Below are positions 18,366-29,246 of a DNA stretch of 64,000 bases, piece after piece. Position 1 is the first letter of the stretch; every line of letters starts with the position of its first letter. The notes below the pieces were generated by a model. That model saw nothing but the letters and a program-made list of their open reading frames with translations. It had not been told where the DNA came from and ran no database searches. This DNA is from Symbiodinium natans (lineage: Eukaryota; Sar; Dinophyceae; Suessiales; Symbiodiniaceae). Location: the NCBI GenBank assembly GCA_905221605.1, contig CAJNDS010002171.1, forward strand, positions 1 through 64,000, written 5' to 3'. Both the position numbers and the translations under genes were made by a program.

Positions 18366-19904
18366 CTAGAGGCTGAACTCGACACTTCCCAACGCGTTGG
18401 GGTCGGACGGCCTGCCCAGTATTCGGGAAACGTACGTGTTGTAGTTCTGCATAGTTGAGAAATTGCGTTTCTTGGCATACTTCTTCATTGCCCTGAAAAC
18501 AATCCGCCTGGAGGCTCCTTCCGAGCCCAACAAGCCTTTGCTGTGCAGGAACTTTCGCACTGCTGTGTCTTTAGGTGCAATTCGCCACTCACCATCCGAA
18601 CCATTCGACAAGAACGCCGATCTCAGCCTCGCCCTGACTTCTGGCATCGTGTCTTGAGGTGATGGTAGCGCTTCGAACTGCTTGCGGAGAATCTTCTTGT
18701 TGTCAGTTACATTGAGGAACGTGAGCATTGCTTCTGACAAGTCAGTGTTCCACTGCCTGTCCATGTATCCCAAACTTTCAAGCGCTTCCGCGACAAGGTT
18801 TGAGGAGTCCCTAAGGATGAACGGCCCATCTCCTTTGAAGACAGCTCGCGCATGTGTGCTGCCAAATTTCTTGCGCGCCCCCTTTGAGGACTTGCCTCTT
18901 GAGCTGACAGGAAGGAAGAAAGCTAAGGGCTTCGTGTATCTTGTCCAAGCAGGGGTGCCATGCTTGCTGGCCACGTCACAAACTGCCTTGTTCGCACATT
19001 GGCCTGGAAAGACGGTCAGGGGTCCCAGTCCGTTTGTAAACCAAAACTTGGCAATCGACTGTACCAAGTACCCCTTGTCCTCTCGATAGCCCAAGTCCTG
19101 CATGAAGTGCATGGCTGTAAACACAACTTCAGGGTTGTCGTACGAGGAGTACACAAAGGGTTCCGCAAAATGCGTTGTTCCGCTGCCGTCCTCGTGCAGC
19201 ACTGCCCTAACCTTGGGACTGGTGTCTGCTGCAAGCTGTGTGGTCACAACACGCGCGCCTGCAGACTCCATCTCGCGGATCTGTGTCGTGGCGGCTATTG
19301 GAGTCACTACCAGGACCTCGTTTCCCTGAGCCAAAGCTCCTCGGATGGTCTCAGAGAAGCCAGTGTCTTGCGTCATGAGCGCGATGCATCGGCGAGGTGT
19401 CTTTTTAGAGAGTCTCTTAACCTCTCGGACGATGGCGCTATCGTTGGCCTCCCCTCTCGTGCCTTTCCCTCGAGGCACAGGTCGAAAGGAGATGTCCGAC
19501 TCTCGAAAGAACTGCCGCCACATCTTGTTCTCGTCTCTGGCCGGTTCAGCGAACACTTTGGTCTCCACAGCCCCTCCTTCTTGCTGCAGTATGCTGATGG
19601 CGCTTTTGATATCCAAGATGCTGTGTGTGTCTGCATCCACTAAGAAATCGATGCGTGACGTCAGCTGGAGCTGCGTGCGATAGCGCGTCAAGCCTTTCCA
19701 TACCCTGCATCCTCGCACCCTGACTGCTGGTGCAATGCATGCAAGCCGCGAAACACGCAGAAAGATATGTGCAGCGTGATGGGCCCGTGGTTGAGCAGTC
19801 CTCTGCACAGCACCTGCTGCTACGAGCGCAGCCCCATTACAAGGAGGCACTGCGTTTGCCGGTTCGGGTTTGCACTGGGAAGCAGGACATAGCATACCCA
19901 CCAC
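18366..19904 (-). CDS. NYN-domain (PIN-like nuclease fold) protein, single exon
   Basis: 512 codons, uninterrupted. Residues ~84-202 have the NYN pattern: I-D-F-L-V-D-A-D-T-H near 85-94, E-A-N-D-S-A-I-V-R-E-V near 152-162, and I-A-L-M-T-Q-D-T-G-F-S near 174-184, followed by E-V-L-V-V-T-P. The conserved acidic residues expected for metal binding (Asp90, Asp92, Asp155, Asp180) are present. NYN domains are PIN-superfamily folds, often RNases. The C-terminal half (about 300 residues) is basic and of unknown fold. An intronless 1.5 kb gene among genes averaging ~90-nt exons suggests retroposition, but no poly-A tail, spliced-leader relic or target duplication was found. Upstream Met choice is uncertain; the first ~80 residues are low-complexity. 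Confidence 0.75.
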   Translation of the reverse strand: MVGMLCPASQCKPEPANAVPPCNGAALVAAGAVQRTAQPRAHHAAHIFLRVSRLACIAPAVRVRGCRVWKGLTRYRTQLQLTSRIDFLVDADTHSILDIKSAISILQQEGGAVETKVFAEPARDENKMWRQFFRESDISFRPVPRGKGTRGEANDSAIVREVKRLSKKTPRRCIALMTQDTGFSETIRGALAQGNEVLVVTPIAATTQIREMESAGARVVTTQLAADTSPKVRAVLHEDGSGTTHFAEPFVYSSYDNPEVVFTAMHFMQDLGYREDKGYLVQSIAKFWFTNGLGPLTVFPGQCANKAVCDVASKHGTPAWTRYTKPLAFFLPVSSRGKSSKGARKKFGSTHARAVFKGDGPFILRDSSNLVAEALESLGYMDRQWNTDLSEAMLTFLNVTDNKKILRKQFEALPSPQDTMPEVRARLRSAFLSNGSDGEWRIAPKDTAVRKFLHSKGLLGSEGASRRIVFRAMKKYAKKRNFSTMQNYNTYVSRILGRPSDPNALGSVEFSL

Positions 19905-20093
19905 TGAGTCTCACCAACGACCAAAGCCTCGAGCCGAACCGCTCACATGCCTTTGCTGCTGTAGTGCATGTGTGGGCTTGTTGGTTTCTTTTACCTAAAC
20001 ATCCCAAACTTCGGAAGGCATGGCTGGATGCCTGCTGTAGGCATCATGCGTCCGTCTGTGCACGTGCAAGGCTTCCAAGATCATGTTCGTTGG

Positions 20094-20396
20094 CTACAAG
20101 TATGATACATAATCATCTTGGCCACGGTCGGCAACAGCTCCCAGCATGATACGGGACAGATTATTGGTACAGACTGTGACTTCCTGGTTCATCAATGTGG
20201 GGTGCTTGCTCCGTGTACTTGAAAGCAAGAAGGGCCCTTGGTTTAAGGCTGAAGGTGTACCCTGTGTAGGTAGGGAAGAGCTGGGCACAAGAACAGAGCC
20301 AGCATATCGGCAAGGGGTCGCCGTGCGTTTGCTTCCTTCTTTGGTCGGTATGCGCGTGAGACTTCCGAGAAGATTTTCTTCCTCGGCGCGCGCCAT
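20094..20396 (-). CDS. Hypothetical 100-aa ORF upstream of the NYN gene
   Basis: Starts M-A-R-A-E-E-E-N-L-L-G-S-L-T-R and ends D-Y-V-S-Y-L. Composition is plausible. It could be a 5' exon of the NYN gene or a separate gene. No domain recognised. Confidence 0.4.
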   Translation of the reverse strand: MARAEEENLLGSLTRIPTKEGSKRTATPCRYAGSVLVPSSSLPTQGTPSALNQGPFLLSSTRSKHPTLMNQEVTVCTNNLSRIMLGAVADRGQDDYVSYL

Positions 20397-20525
20397 TCAG
20401 AGCGCTCCCGCGTCAGCTGCCACTTGCAGCAGCCAACATCTTTAGGGTTTAGGGATTAAACTCGAGCAATTATTTGCTAACATGACAGAAGACATACCGG
20501 CCACCTGCAAATGCAAGGTCAACAT

Positions 20526-20633
20526 ATGAGTAGTTTCCTAAACTGGGGTCCCTTTCTGGGTACCCATTATAAGGCGGCACCCTTAAAAAGGGATCCCAAA
20601 AAGGGGACCCTAATTTAGAGAACTACCCATACT
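20526..20633. mobile_element. Family H inverted-repeat element
   Basis: ATGAGTAGTTTCCTAAACTG on the left is mirrored by TTTAGAGAACTACCCAT on the right, with an inner GGGTCCCTTT / AAAGGGGACCC pair. A half copy is at 52395-52475 next to a predicted exon. Confidence 0.85.
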
Positions 20634-20797
20634 ATACTCAGTGGCATCCAAACCCTAAACCCTAACTCCAGACTCTAAACCCCTTTGGCCCTTTACCTAA
20701 ACCCTATATCAGTGAAGCCATTGGAGCCGTTGCATCCTGAAAAAAACCACTAACAGAAAAAAATGAAACAGTGAAAATACCGGGGCTTCTAGGGTTT

Positions 20798-21050
20798 AGG
20801 TGGCTTCTATCAGCTTGAGCGCTCTGTCGTCAACGAAGCTATGATGGCAAACTACAGCACCCAGCGCATCCCTTGGGGACTAAATGAACCAGTGAAGGGT
20901 TTATGGTGCAGAAACCTTGACAAGGATTATAGCAGTGTAGGGTACATGACCCCGCTTCTGGGGTGCACTTGGTGCCCAAGGTCTCTCACTCTCGCGTCTG
21001 CGCGAAGCACGTAGGAGCCTGCGCGCAGGCGAATTGCATAGAGTTCACCC
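20798..21050 (-). CDS. Two exons separated by a family A element
   Basis: Upstream 21050-20990 reads G-E-L-Y-A-I-R-L-R-A-G-S-Y-V-L-R. Downstream 20870-20798 reads D-A-L-G-A-V-V-C-H-H-S-F-V-D-D-R and L-I-E-A-T before a stop just outside a TTTAGGG copy. The 20872-20985 element has ends CTTGGGGACTAAATGAACC and GGTGCCCAAGG. The exact donor is ambiguous (GA or GT near GCGAGAGTGAG). Function unknown. Confidence 0.5.
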
Positions 21051-21150
21051 TAAACCCTAAACCCTAAACCCTAAACCCTAAACCCTAAACCCTAAACCCT
21101 AAACACTAACCCCTAAACCCTAAACACTAAACCCTAAACTCAGGCCCGAG
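21048..21150. repeat. CCCTAAA block
   Basis: About 14 heptamers. 21165-21630 follows: GC-rich, with open frames on both strands (110 and 107 codons) and no convincing protein character. A CCCTAAG-variant run of about 13 units lies at 21653-21745. Confidence 0.9.
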
Positions 21151-22039
21151 GCCACCCCCCTACGTTGGGGGGCGGCGCTGAAGCCCTTCGACCTCGATGG
21201 CGCAAGCCGACCCAGGTCGCTCGCCCGCCTCCCACAGCATGGGGGTCCCGGTACCGGAACAAGTTCTCCTCGCACCAACTGGTCCTTTTTTCAAAACAAA
21301 AGTCTTACCCTCCTCGGGCCTTCCAGGGCCCAGCCCAGGGGTCCCGGACCCCTCGCCGCAGCGTGCCTAGCTCCCTGCCCCTGGCCAGTCCCTCTGGCCC
21401 CGTGGCCCCCCCTGCCCCCTGGACCCCCTTGGTGTCGGACCCAACTAAAGTTTTGAAGTGGACTGTTGCCTTGAGTTTAGGCCTGAACCCTAAATAGGTT
21501 TGGGTGGCTCTGCCGCCTCGGACGGCATGGGGTGGCAGAAATGTGTTAGATGGCCCTCCACAATCGGGCCAAAGCTGCTCTTCGCACCTCACGAAGCTTT
21601 CGAGCTTGTTCCGAAACCTAACCTTCACAGCACCTACGCCCTATCACAGCAAACCCTAAGCCCTAAGCCCTAAGCCCTAAGCCCTAAGCCCGAAGCCCTA
21701 AGCCCTAAGCCCGAAGCCCTAAGCCCTAAGCCCTAAGCCCTAAACCCTATAAACCCTAAATTCTCACCCGGCCTGCTTAGGCCGTACCCACCCTTTTCTA
21801 GGGTGCCTGGACTGGTTCACTGGATGGACAATGGGTGGAGCCATTGGAGAGTGGTCGAATTCAGCCCCTTGGGCTGAGCCTTGCTTTAGGACCACGAAAG
21901 TGGTGCCTTATACTTACAAAGGGAACCCCCTGATCCTCCTCTTGATGAGAATACCCGAAAGCCTGGGCTGGAATCCTTCGGTGGTGTTTTCCTTGCAGGT
22001 CCCCCAGACCCAAAAAAGTGCTTCTTCGTGGCCTCTCCC

Positions 22040-22180
22040 GCCTCTGGCCCCCCTCCCGCCATGGCCCCCCCTGGCCCCCCGCCCTCCCTCGCCCGCCCCT
22101 GACCCGCCATGGCCCGGCCCCCCCCGCCCCGCCCACCCCCCCCCCCCCCTGACTTCTGTTCTCCCTCACCCCGCGCCTTC
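22040..22180. repeat. C-rich low-complexity tract
   Basis: Over 100 bp of CCC/GCC-rich sequence giving proline-rich open frames on the plus strand. Treated as simple sequence. Confidence 0.8.
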
Positions 22181-22231
22181 ACCAGCTGTGGGAAAGCAAT
22201 GGTGGGAATTGAGGGCGACAGCCCTAAACCC

Positions 22232-22435
22232 TAAAAGGCAATGGTTTGGGCGGTGGCCTGTGAAAGCTCACAGCGGGTGGGGAGAAAGAAGAAGAACCCA
22301 GCACCAATGAAATTGTTGGATTACATTGAAAACAGATGCCTTCGCGTGACATGCCGCCCCCCCACACCTCCCTGGGTGTGTAGGGGCGCCATTTACACAT
22401 GGTACTTCCTGCCGCTGCGCGGCGAGACGCCCTAA
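22232..22435 (+). CDS. Terminal exon candidate ending in CCCTAA
   Basis: Plus frame V-W-A-V-A-C-E-S-S-Q-R-V-G-R-K-K-K continuing L-L-D-Y-I-E-N-R-C-L-R-V and Y-F-L-P-L-R-G-E-T-P. The stop codon TAA is the first telomeric unit of the following ~25-unit CCCTAAA array (22430-22610). No family recognised. Confidence 0.45.
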
Positions 22436-22754
22436 ACCCTAAACCCTAAACCCTAAACCCTAAACCCTAAACCCTAAACCCTAAACCCTAAACCCTAAAC
22501 CCTAAACCCTAAACCCTAAACCCTAAACCCTAAACCCTAAACCCTAAACCCTAAACCCTTAACCCTTAAACCCTAAACCCTAAACCCTAAACCCTAAACC
22601 CTAAACCCTACACGGGGGCAAAGAGTGACCGGCTTCTTTGCCTTTCTGGACTCAGGGTTCAGGAATAGACGGAACACTAGATTTAGGGTTTAGGGTTTAT
22701 AGGGTTAAGGTTTTTAGGATTTAGGGTTTAGGGTTTAGGGTATAGGGTTTAGGG

Positions 22755-22857
22755 GTCCGAATGTTCCCCCTCATACTAACAGTCCTTCATAAGAATTATA
22801 CTAGAGGGTACTAGAATCCCTGTTCAGGACTGCTAGTAAAAGGGGGAACATCCCAAG
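22755..22857. mobile_element. Family B element
   Basis: Ends GAATGTTCCCCCTCATACTA and GTAAAAGGGGGAACATCCC, with the internal AACAGTCC / GGACTGCT pair. Telomeric repeats abut both sides. Confidence 0.85.
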
Positions 22858-22866
22858 TTTAAGGGT

Positions 22867-23030
22867 TTAGGGGACAGGTGAGCTTGCAAAGGTTGGAATG
22901 CAACATGTGAAGCATGTGGGGCTTCTTTGAAAGGCAGGGCAAGCTGCGCGACATTGCGTGGCGCGGCGCAAATCCATTGTTGTTGCCAGAAGTCTGAATC
23001 GAAACAAACTGAACCCTAAAGCGTAGATCC
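22867..23030 (-). CDS. Terminal exon candidate, Cys-rich, ending in CCCTAA
   Basis: Minus frame T-T-M-D-L-R-R-A-T-Q-C-R-A-A-C-P-A-F and P-T-C-F-T-C-C-I-P-T-F-A, stop TAA contributed by CCCTAAACC. Function unknown. A (GA)n microsatellite lies at 23055-23100, and a 33-codon plus frame (M-H-S-F-L-P-F-Q-K-F-C) at 23132-23233. Confidence 0.35.
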
Positions 23031-23055
23031 TAAACTCTGAACCATACACCCCCGC

Positions 23056-23099
<44 letters not shown>

Positions 23100-23614
23100 A
23101 GGGAATCTACATGCAACTCAACTGACGGAATACCATGCACAGCTTCCTACCCTTCCAGAAGTTTTGTTCCGTTGGCCGGTCATGGCAGGGAACCTGTCAC
23201 CCCAAGCCGATTATTCTCAGCAGCTCTTAGTCGCGAAATAGCTTTTTTAGGGCACCGAGTTCCCCATTTTCCCTACTAAGAACCCCTAAGCGCATCATTC
23301 CAGTGAAGGGTTTTACATTTCAGGGATCAGGGACTAGGGCCCTCTTTTCATTACAATGGGCATTTTGAGGGGATTGGTTTTTTTGGGCTTGTTCTAAGCA
23401 ACCTTAATTCCCCCCCTCCCCCCCCCCCCCCCCCCCCGGTACTTTGGGGTTAGGGTGTGGGGTTTGGGGAGGCCTTCAATACTGGGTGGGTCGGGCCACA
23501 GACCCCCCAAAACCGCAGACCCCAAACCCTGAATGCCCTAAACCCCAAACCCCAAACCCTCAACCCTATACCCTGTAAGCCCAAATCCTGGAAGCCCCAA
23601 AGCCCTAACTCTCT

Positions 23615-23737
23615 GCCCAAGGAGCCCAGTACCCCTTAATTAAGGAATATATCTTAAATCGCATTAAGGGTCCTTTTATATTTCCTTTTATAAATTAAGG
23701 CAGATTCCTTAATTAAGGGGTATGGCTCTTTGGGTGG
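23615..23737. mobile_element. Family D inverted-repeat element, copy 3
   Basis: Ends CCCAAGGAGCCCAGTACCCC and GGGGTATGGCTCTTTGGG. Lies immediately 3' of the RING gene stop codon, so here it is in the 3' UTR or flank rather than an intron. Confidence 0.88.
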
Positions 23738-23746
23738 TCCCGGGCC

Positions 23747-26700
23747 TCAGGTCTCGCAAAGGTCACGCTTGCAAATGGGGCAGAGGACGTGGTTGCGGCC
23801 CCATTCGGAGAGGCAGTCCTTCTCACTACATGTTTAGGGTTGAGGGTTTAGAGTTTAGGGTTTAGGGCAATTTGGGCTTTAGGGTTTAGGGCGATCAAAA
23901 ATATGGAAGGCCAAAAGGACTGAAGGTGGTAGGGTGGGAGCCTCGTATAGTAAAGAGCATGCATATATATATATATATATTATATATGCTACCCCCCCCC
24001 CCCCCGGGTTACCCGCACTTTTGGTTACGAGCCAATTAGATCGCTTCACGGGCCCCGGTGACCCCTGAACCCCACCCCCCCCCCCCCCCACAAGAATGAG
24101 AGCCTTAAACCCTGAAAGCTGTAGCAGAAGCACCCTGCTTCCGCTCCCCCCCCCCTCCCCATCCCTGCAGGTCGCACGAGAGTGGACATCCCGAAACTCC
24201 GAAAGCGTTGAGGCGTCGAGAGGGACCCTAAGCACTAAGCCGGTCCTCGTGGAAGAGGTGCTGGCAGGGCGTCCGCAGCACCTTTCGGGGCGTAGGGTTT
24301 GCAACTTAGGCAACCAAAAGCATCTCAGCCGAAAGAGATCTGTCGGCACGACTCCCTGTGTGGTTCGGCATTTTTCGGGGCAGGGGATGAGAGCTTAGAG
24401 AGTTCAGAGAGGTTTAGCCGCTTGAAGCTTCAGGGCCTATAGGAGGTCTTAGGAGGGCTGAAAGACAGGGTTGGAGGGTTTAGCATCGTAGTGGGAGCGC
24501 GATGTCCTGGGCTGCCCTGAGCACTCTCCAAAAAAAGACTTTCTTGTATCCGATGAAGGAAACTAGACCCACGAGAAACGTAGGAATAAAACGGGTGTCC
24601 TTTTTGGTTTAAAGGGCCTTACAAGGGAACCGAAACCCAAAAAAAGGAATAAGGGCCTACTCTGGATGCTAGCTAAGTTTGGTCGATAATGGAAGCACAG
24701 AATAGAACTTAGCAAGAAGCAAGACAGTAAAGGTAAGTGTAGATGCATAAAAATTACATGAAGTTTTATATTCTTGCAAATGCGCAGCCGGGAAGACATA
24801 TGTTTATAGGCATGAACGCTCAGGAAAACGCAACTCACGGATCCTCAAAGCACCCCTAAACCCTAAACCCTAAACCGTAAACCCTAAACCCTAAACCCGT
24901 CCCAGCATTACGGGGTACTTGGGGGTGCCGCTTGTTCCGGCCGCCGTAAGTCGTCTGGACCCCAAGGCTGGGATGACGTTGGGGCTTCGGTTGAGGGTTT
25001 AGGGTTTAGGGTTTAGGGTTCAGGGTTTAGGTTCAGTTCGTCTTACTCATGTGCCATTCCTGAGATTCGAATGTAGGCATATGAATTCCTATCGTCTTAC
25101 TGATACATTGTTCCCTAAGTAGAATGTGGGCATATTAATTTCTACAGAAGTAGTACTTCCCTAAACCCTAAACCCTAAACCCTAAACCCTAAACCCTAAA
25201 CCCTAAACCCTAAACCCTAAACCCTAAACCCTAAACCCTAAACCCTAAACCCTAAACCCTAAACCCTAAACCCTAACCCTAAACCCTAAACCCTAAACCC
25301 TAAACAAAACCCTAAACTCACAAGGAGGGGGCTTGAGTGGCTGAGCAGAAAAAACGGCCGCCTTCCGCTCGGCTGCTGCGAGGGTGTCCAAGCAAATCAC
25401 GCAGTCTGCAGGTCCATCCTGATACGGGTTTAGGGTTTAGGGTTTAGGGTTTAGGGTTTGGGGTTTGGGGTTTAGGGTTTAGGGTTTAGGGTTTAGGGTT
25501 TAGGGTTTAGGGTTTAGGGCTTAGGGCTTAGGGCTTGGGCAAGTCAAGGGTTTAGGGCTTCAAGCCCTAAGCCTTAGGGCTTAGGGTCCAAGAAAGTCCT
25601 TAAGTCATGAAAGCCTTACATGCACACTGGGCCTCCTCCATCAGCTCGGGAGCGTCGTGCGGCACCTTGGGCATCTTGCTCACGGCCTGGTGCGTGGGGT
25701 TTCAGGGGGGTTTAGGGGGGGTTGGGGGGGGGTTAGGGTTTAGGCAGGGTTTTAGGGGTTTAGGGTCCGGGGGAGGGTTTTGGGGGGTTTAGAGCGTTAG
25801 GGGACTAGGGGATGTAGCGGGTTTAGGGGATTTAGGGGGTTTAGGGGGTTTAGGGTTCGCAGTTTGACAGCTCGGAGATTGGAGGGTTTAGAATTCAGCG
25901 TTCAAGGTATGGGGTAAAGGCTGAGGTACCCGGGGTGAGGTTTCCAGCGTTGGGGGCGTCCTTTGAGCTTAACCCTTAGGCCTTAGGCTCAAAATAGCCC
26001 AAAAACCTTGAAAAAATATTTGGGCCCGAAACCCTTAAATAAGAGTCCTCCGAGCCTTAGGGTAAGTACCCGCGCGCACTACTTGCGTCTTGCACCTACC
26101 CGACCTCCAGCTCAAGCCAACCCCCCTGAACCCACTAACCCCCCGCCCTCCCACTAAAAAACCTAAACCCTAAATAAACCCAATCTAAACCCCCAAATCA
26201 ACCCTAAACCCTCTGAAGCCCCGGATTCCCCTAGAACCGCTAACCCCTAAACCCCCCAAACATCCTTTCACCCCGAAACCCTAAACCCTAAACCCTAAAC
26301 CCCAAACCCTCGTGGAAGCAAAGCCTCCCGACAGCCATGGGCCACTCGAAAGGTGAGGATTGACTGCATGGAGTCCCTCAGCTTGCTGTTGCTTAAGGGT
26401 TTAGGGTTTAGGGTTTAGGGGTTGGGGTTTAGGGCTTTGGGTTTAGGGTTTCGGGCTTAGGGTTTAGGGCTTAGTGTTTAGGGTTTAGGGTTGAGGGCTT
26501 AATCCTACTCCAAAAGGAAAAAAGTAGGGGGTTTAGGGGTTTAGGGGGGTTAAGGGGCTTAAGTGTTTAGGAGTTTAGGGGTTTAGGGGCTTAGGGGTTT
26601 AGGGGTTTAGGGATTTAGGGGTTTAGGGTTTAGGTAGAAGTAGCTACGGAACCCAGAACGAAAAGTTGTATCAAAGCATTGTTCTCCGAAACCCAGTCGC

Positions 26701-29062
26701 AATAGACATGTTCATGAGACAGGTGTAATATGGGGCCTATAGCGTGATTCGTATGCGATAGCAGGGGCATGTGAAGATTATGTTGGGATTGATTGCCATT
26801 TTAGTTCCCACTCACCCTTGACTTACCAGTAAGTCAGTGCGCAGTTGGTAGGGTTGAGGTGGGCTTAGGGATTGAGGTGGGCTTAGGGACGTGCTAAGTC
26901 TTTGCCTTTCTTGTTTGAAGGATGCGCGGTAGGGCTTGCACGCTTAAGAATTTCAGTCCAAACTTTCTTCAACATTTAAGGTGAACAGGGGGTCGCATGG
27001 TCTGTGGGCCGGAGACCTCCAAAAAAAGTCTTGGCTGAACGAAACCAGATACCCAAAGGGTATTCTGTTTGAGGGTTCAAGGTTTCAGGTTTTGGGGTCT
27101 TAAGGGTTTAGGGCTCAGGCTTTCAGGGTTTACAGCGCCCAGCAACTCAACTAGTTCTCGAAGCGATGTATAAACTCCCCTCCCCTGCCTCCCCCCTTAG
27201 GGTTTAGGGTTTAGGGTTTGGGGTTTGGGGTTTGGGGTTTAGGGTTTAGGGTTTAGGGTTTAAGGTTTAGGGTTTAGGGTTCGGGGGGTCCGAGAGGCCC
27301 CCTCCCGCTGCTTTAAACCTTGCCATAAAAAGTGCGGCCCTGGTGCACGCCGACTGCGCGGAGGACGATACCCTGCTCTGGTTGAGTGTTTAGGGTTCAG
27401 GGTTTAGGGGGTTTAGGGTTTAGGGGGGGTTTGGGGTTTAGGGTTTAGGGTTTAGGGTTTAGGGCTTCAGGGTTACTTTGGGCGTCGGGTTGAGTGCTCA
27501 CGGTGGAAGGGCTGTCTTCTCAGGGTGCTTGGGGCTATATCTCAGGCTGGGGGAGTCCCTTGTGCCCCAGGCGAAACTCTTGTTTTTCAAACATCCTCTG
27601 CCCCCATTTTTAGGATCCGGGTTCCAGCATGCCGATGACAGCCGGACGCACGTACTAAACGCACTCCCGCACGTGGGAAAGCCATGTCAGCACACGTCAC
27701 CACCGAAGCCCTAAACCCGTAAATTCAGACCCTAGATTCTAAACCTTGGTATCAAGGGTTTCCCTACTACCCCCCCCCCCCCCCCCATCGGGGGCAACCT
27801 GGGACGGGGGGCGGGGGGTTTAAACCCTAAACCCTAAAACCCTAACCCTAAAAACCTAAAAACCCTAAACCCTAAACCCTAAACCCTAAACCCTAAACCC
27901 TAAACCCTAAACCCTAAACCCTAAACCCTAAACCCTAAACCCTAAACCCTAAACCCTAAACCCTAAACCCTAAACCCTACCCTAAACCCTAAACCCTAAA
28001 CCCTAAACCCTAAACCCTAAACCCTAAATCCTAAACCCTAAACCCTAAACCCCAAACCCTTACTTACTCCCTGAGCTATAGGCCAAGCAACCGCGGAGAC
28101 TGCCAGGGTCGTCACAAAGATGATGCCGCTGCCCTCATAGAGCAGCAGGTGTAGAACCTTTGGTCTACTAGGTAATCAAAACCCTAAACCCTAAACCCTA
28201 GCCCTAAACCCTAAACCCTAAACCCTAAACCCTAAACCCTAAACCCTAAACCCAAAACGCTCCACCCTGAACCCTAAACCCTAAACCCTAAACTCTTCCA
28301 GGAGGCCGAGTAGTAGAGCGCTGGGTTCGTCTGCGAGCAGGTGTGCGAGGACAGGATCCAGATCAGGCCTTGGAGTTTAGGGTTTCGAGTTGTCCAGCAC
28401 CCCCCCCCAGCTACCCGTTAACTATAAATAGAAGGGTATATAAGCCCCCCCCCAGCTACCCTTTAACAATAAATGGAAGGGTATATAAGCACCCTTTAGG
28501 AGTAGTTGAGGGGGTGCAGGGAGGGGTTAGGGTTTAGAGTTTAGGTTTGAGGGTGTTGAAGTTTGACTAGGCCCAGGGTCTGAGGCAGGGTGGGGTGTGG
28601 CAGCTTGGGACGTCATTTGAGCAGCGGTCAATATTACTTGTTAAGCTGAAGGACATGGATGTTGGGGTTGTCGTTTTCTGCGTGTCCCATATCGTTCTGC
28701 AGGTTAAAACGCTCTTCCGCTAATTTCATACCAAGTCCCTACATCGCATACATTTATCATCATGTTAGGGGTTATCGTTTTCTGCGTGTCCCATATCGTT
28801 CTGCAGATCATAAGCCACCAAACCATAAACTGATGTCCGTCCCTTACTAAAGCTTATCTAACGCTAATTTTGATGGGTCGCTCATTTGCCTCTAGCGCGT
28901 CCTGGGTGAAACACCCCAAAGGGGTAGCTACTGTTTAGCGTGAACCCTAAACCCTAAACCCTAAACCTCGTCTCTCAGGTCAGTCTAAGGCCCTGGCCGA
29001 TGCCCACCACAAAGCTGCTACACACGGACGCTGCAAAGCTCAGCAGAAGCCTCCGAAGGCTC
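23747..29062 (-). CDS. Transmembrane RING-H2 finger protein (probable E3 ubiquitin ligase), partial
   Basis: Exons in minus order: ~29062-28992, 28368-28307, 28157-28068, 27372-27319, 26391-26308, 25686-25633, 25418-25322, 24967-24897, 24281-24246, 23818-23747 (stop TGA). Every junction is phase-consistent. The last four exons make a complete RING-H2: C-V-I-C-L-D, then P-C-Q-H-L-F-H-E | D-C-L-S-E-W-G-R-N-H-V-L-C-P-I-C, with spacing C-x2-C ... C-x-H-x2-H-x2-C-x10-C-x2-C; all eight zinc ligands are present. Upstream exons are hydrophobic (S-F-V-V-G-I-G-Q-G-L-I-W-I-L; G-I-I-F-V-T-T-L-A-V), so the domain is probably membrane-tethered. The loop between the first and second ligand pairs is unusually long (about 53 residues). 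The 5' end was not found. Confidence 0.78.
23819..24245 (-). other. GA-AG intron splitting the RING domain
   Basis: The donor GAG|GACCGG and acceptor GAGAAG|GACTGCC share GAC, consistent with a duplicated target. Splicing restores F-H-E-D-C-L. Contains (TA)n at 23965-23990, C-tracts at 23993-24005 and 24073-24089, and TTTAGGG-like runs at 23832-23895. Confidence 0.75.
24575..24672. mobile_element. Family C element inside a RING-gene intron
   Basis: Carries the family C core GGTGTCCTTTTTGGTTTAAAGG ... GGAACCGAAACCCAAAAAAAGG ... GGGCCTACTCTGG. It is nested in the intron between exons 24967-24897 and 24281-24246 rather than forming the intron by itself. Confidence 0.7.
25160..25316. repeat. CCCTAAA block in a RING-gene intron
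   Basis: About 21 heptamers. On the coding strand these are TTTAGGG and start at the donor (T|GTGAGTTTAGGG) of exon 25418-25322. The companion opposite-orientation block at 25427-25525 lies just upstream of that exon's acceptor. Confidence 0.95.
25700..26630. repeat. Telomere-like sequence around exon 26391-26308
   Basis: TTTAGGGG/GGGTTTAGG variants at 25710-25860, CCCTAAA runs near 26150-26310 (abutting the exon donor AGG|GTTTGGGG), TTTAGGG at 26398-26500 and TTTAGGGG at 26530-26630. 26640-27180 has no supported gene or repeat, apart from a 20-bp tandem (GAGGTGGGCTTAGGGA). Confidence 0.8.
27835..28060. repeat. Long CCCTAAA block
   Basis: More than 25 heptamers lying between RING-gene exons 28157-28068 and 27372-27319. 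On the coding strand they are TTTAGGG and begin 12 nt after a consensus donor (GGA|GTAAGTAAGGG). A further block lies at 28182-28290. Confidence 0.95.
28397..28496. repeat. Tandem duplication of a ~49-bp unit
   Basis: Two copies of CCCCCCCAGCTACCC...GGGTATATAAGC in direct tandem. Nearby, TCGTTTTCTGCGTGTCCCAT and the bases after it occur twice (28670-28701 and 28773-28804), a 32-bp direct repeat 103 bp apart. Confidence 0.85.
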
Positions 29063-29208
29063 CGTGAAGCTCTAAGACCCCTGAAGCCCTAAGACACCGA
29101 AAGCCCTCGACCCGGGACAACCAAAACGCCCTAAACCCTAAACCCTGAACCCTGAACCCTAAGGGGAGCCATTTATCGGGACTCAAAGGCTCCCCTTTAA
29201 AATTTTAA

Positions 29209-29209
<1 letters not shown>

Positions 29210-29246
<37 letters not shown>

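Noticed and set aside
18300-20450. Dinoflagellate spliced-leader relic upstream of the NYN gene
   Set aside because: I looked for the TTTTGGCTCAAG-type end on both strands around the gene and saw none.
21165-21628. Overlapping 110- and 107-codon ORFs on opposite strands
   Set aside because: GC-rich, Pro/Arg/Gly-dominated on both strands, no junctions or motif; not enough to call a gene.
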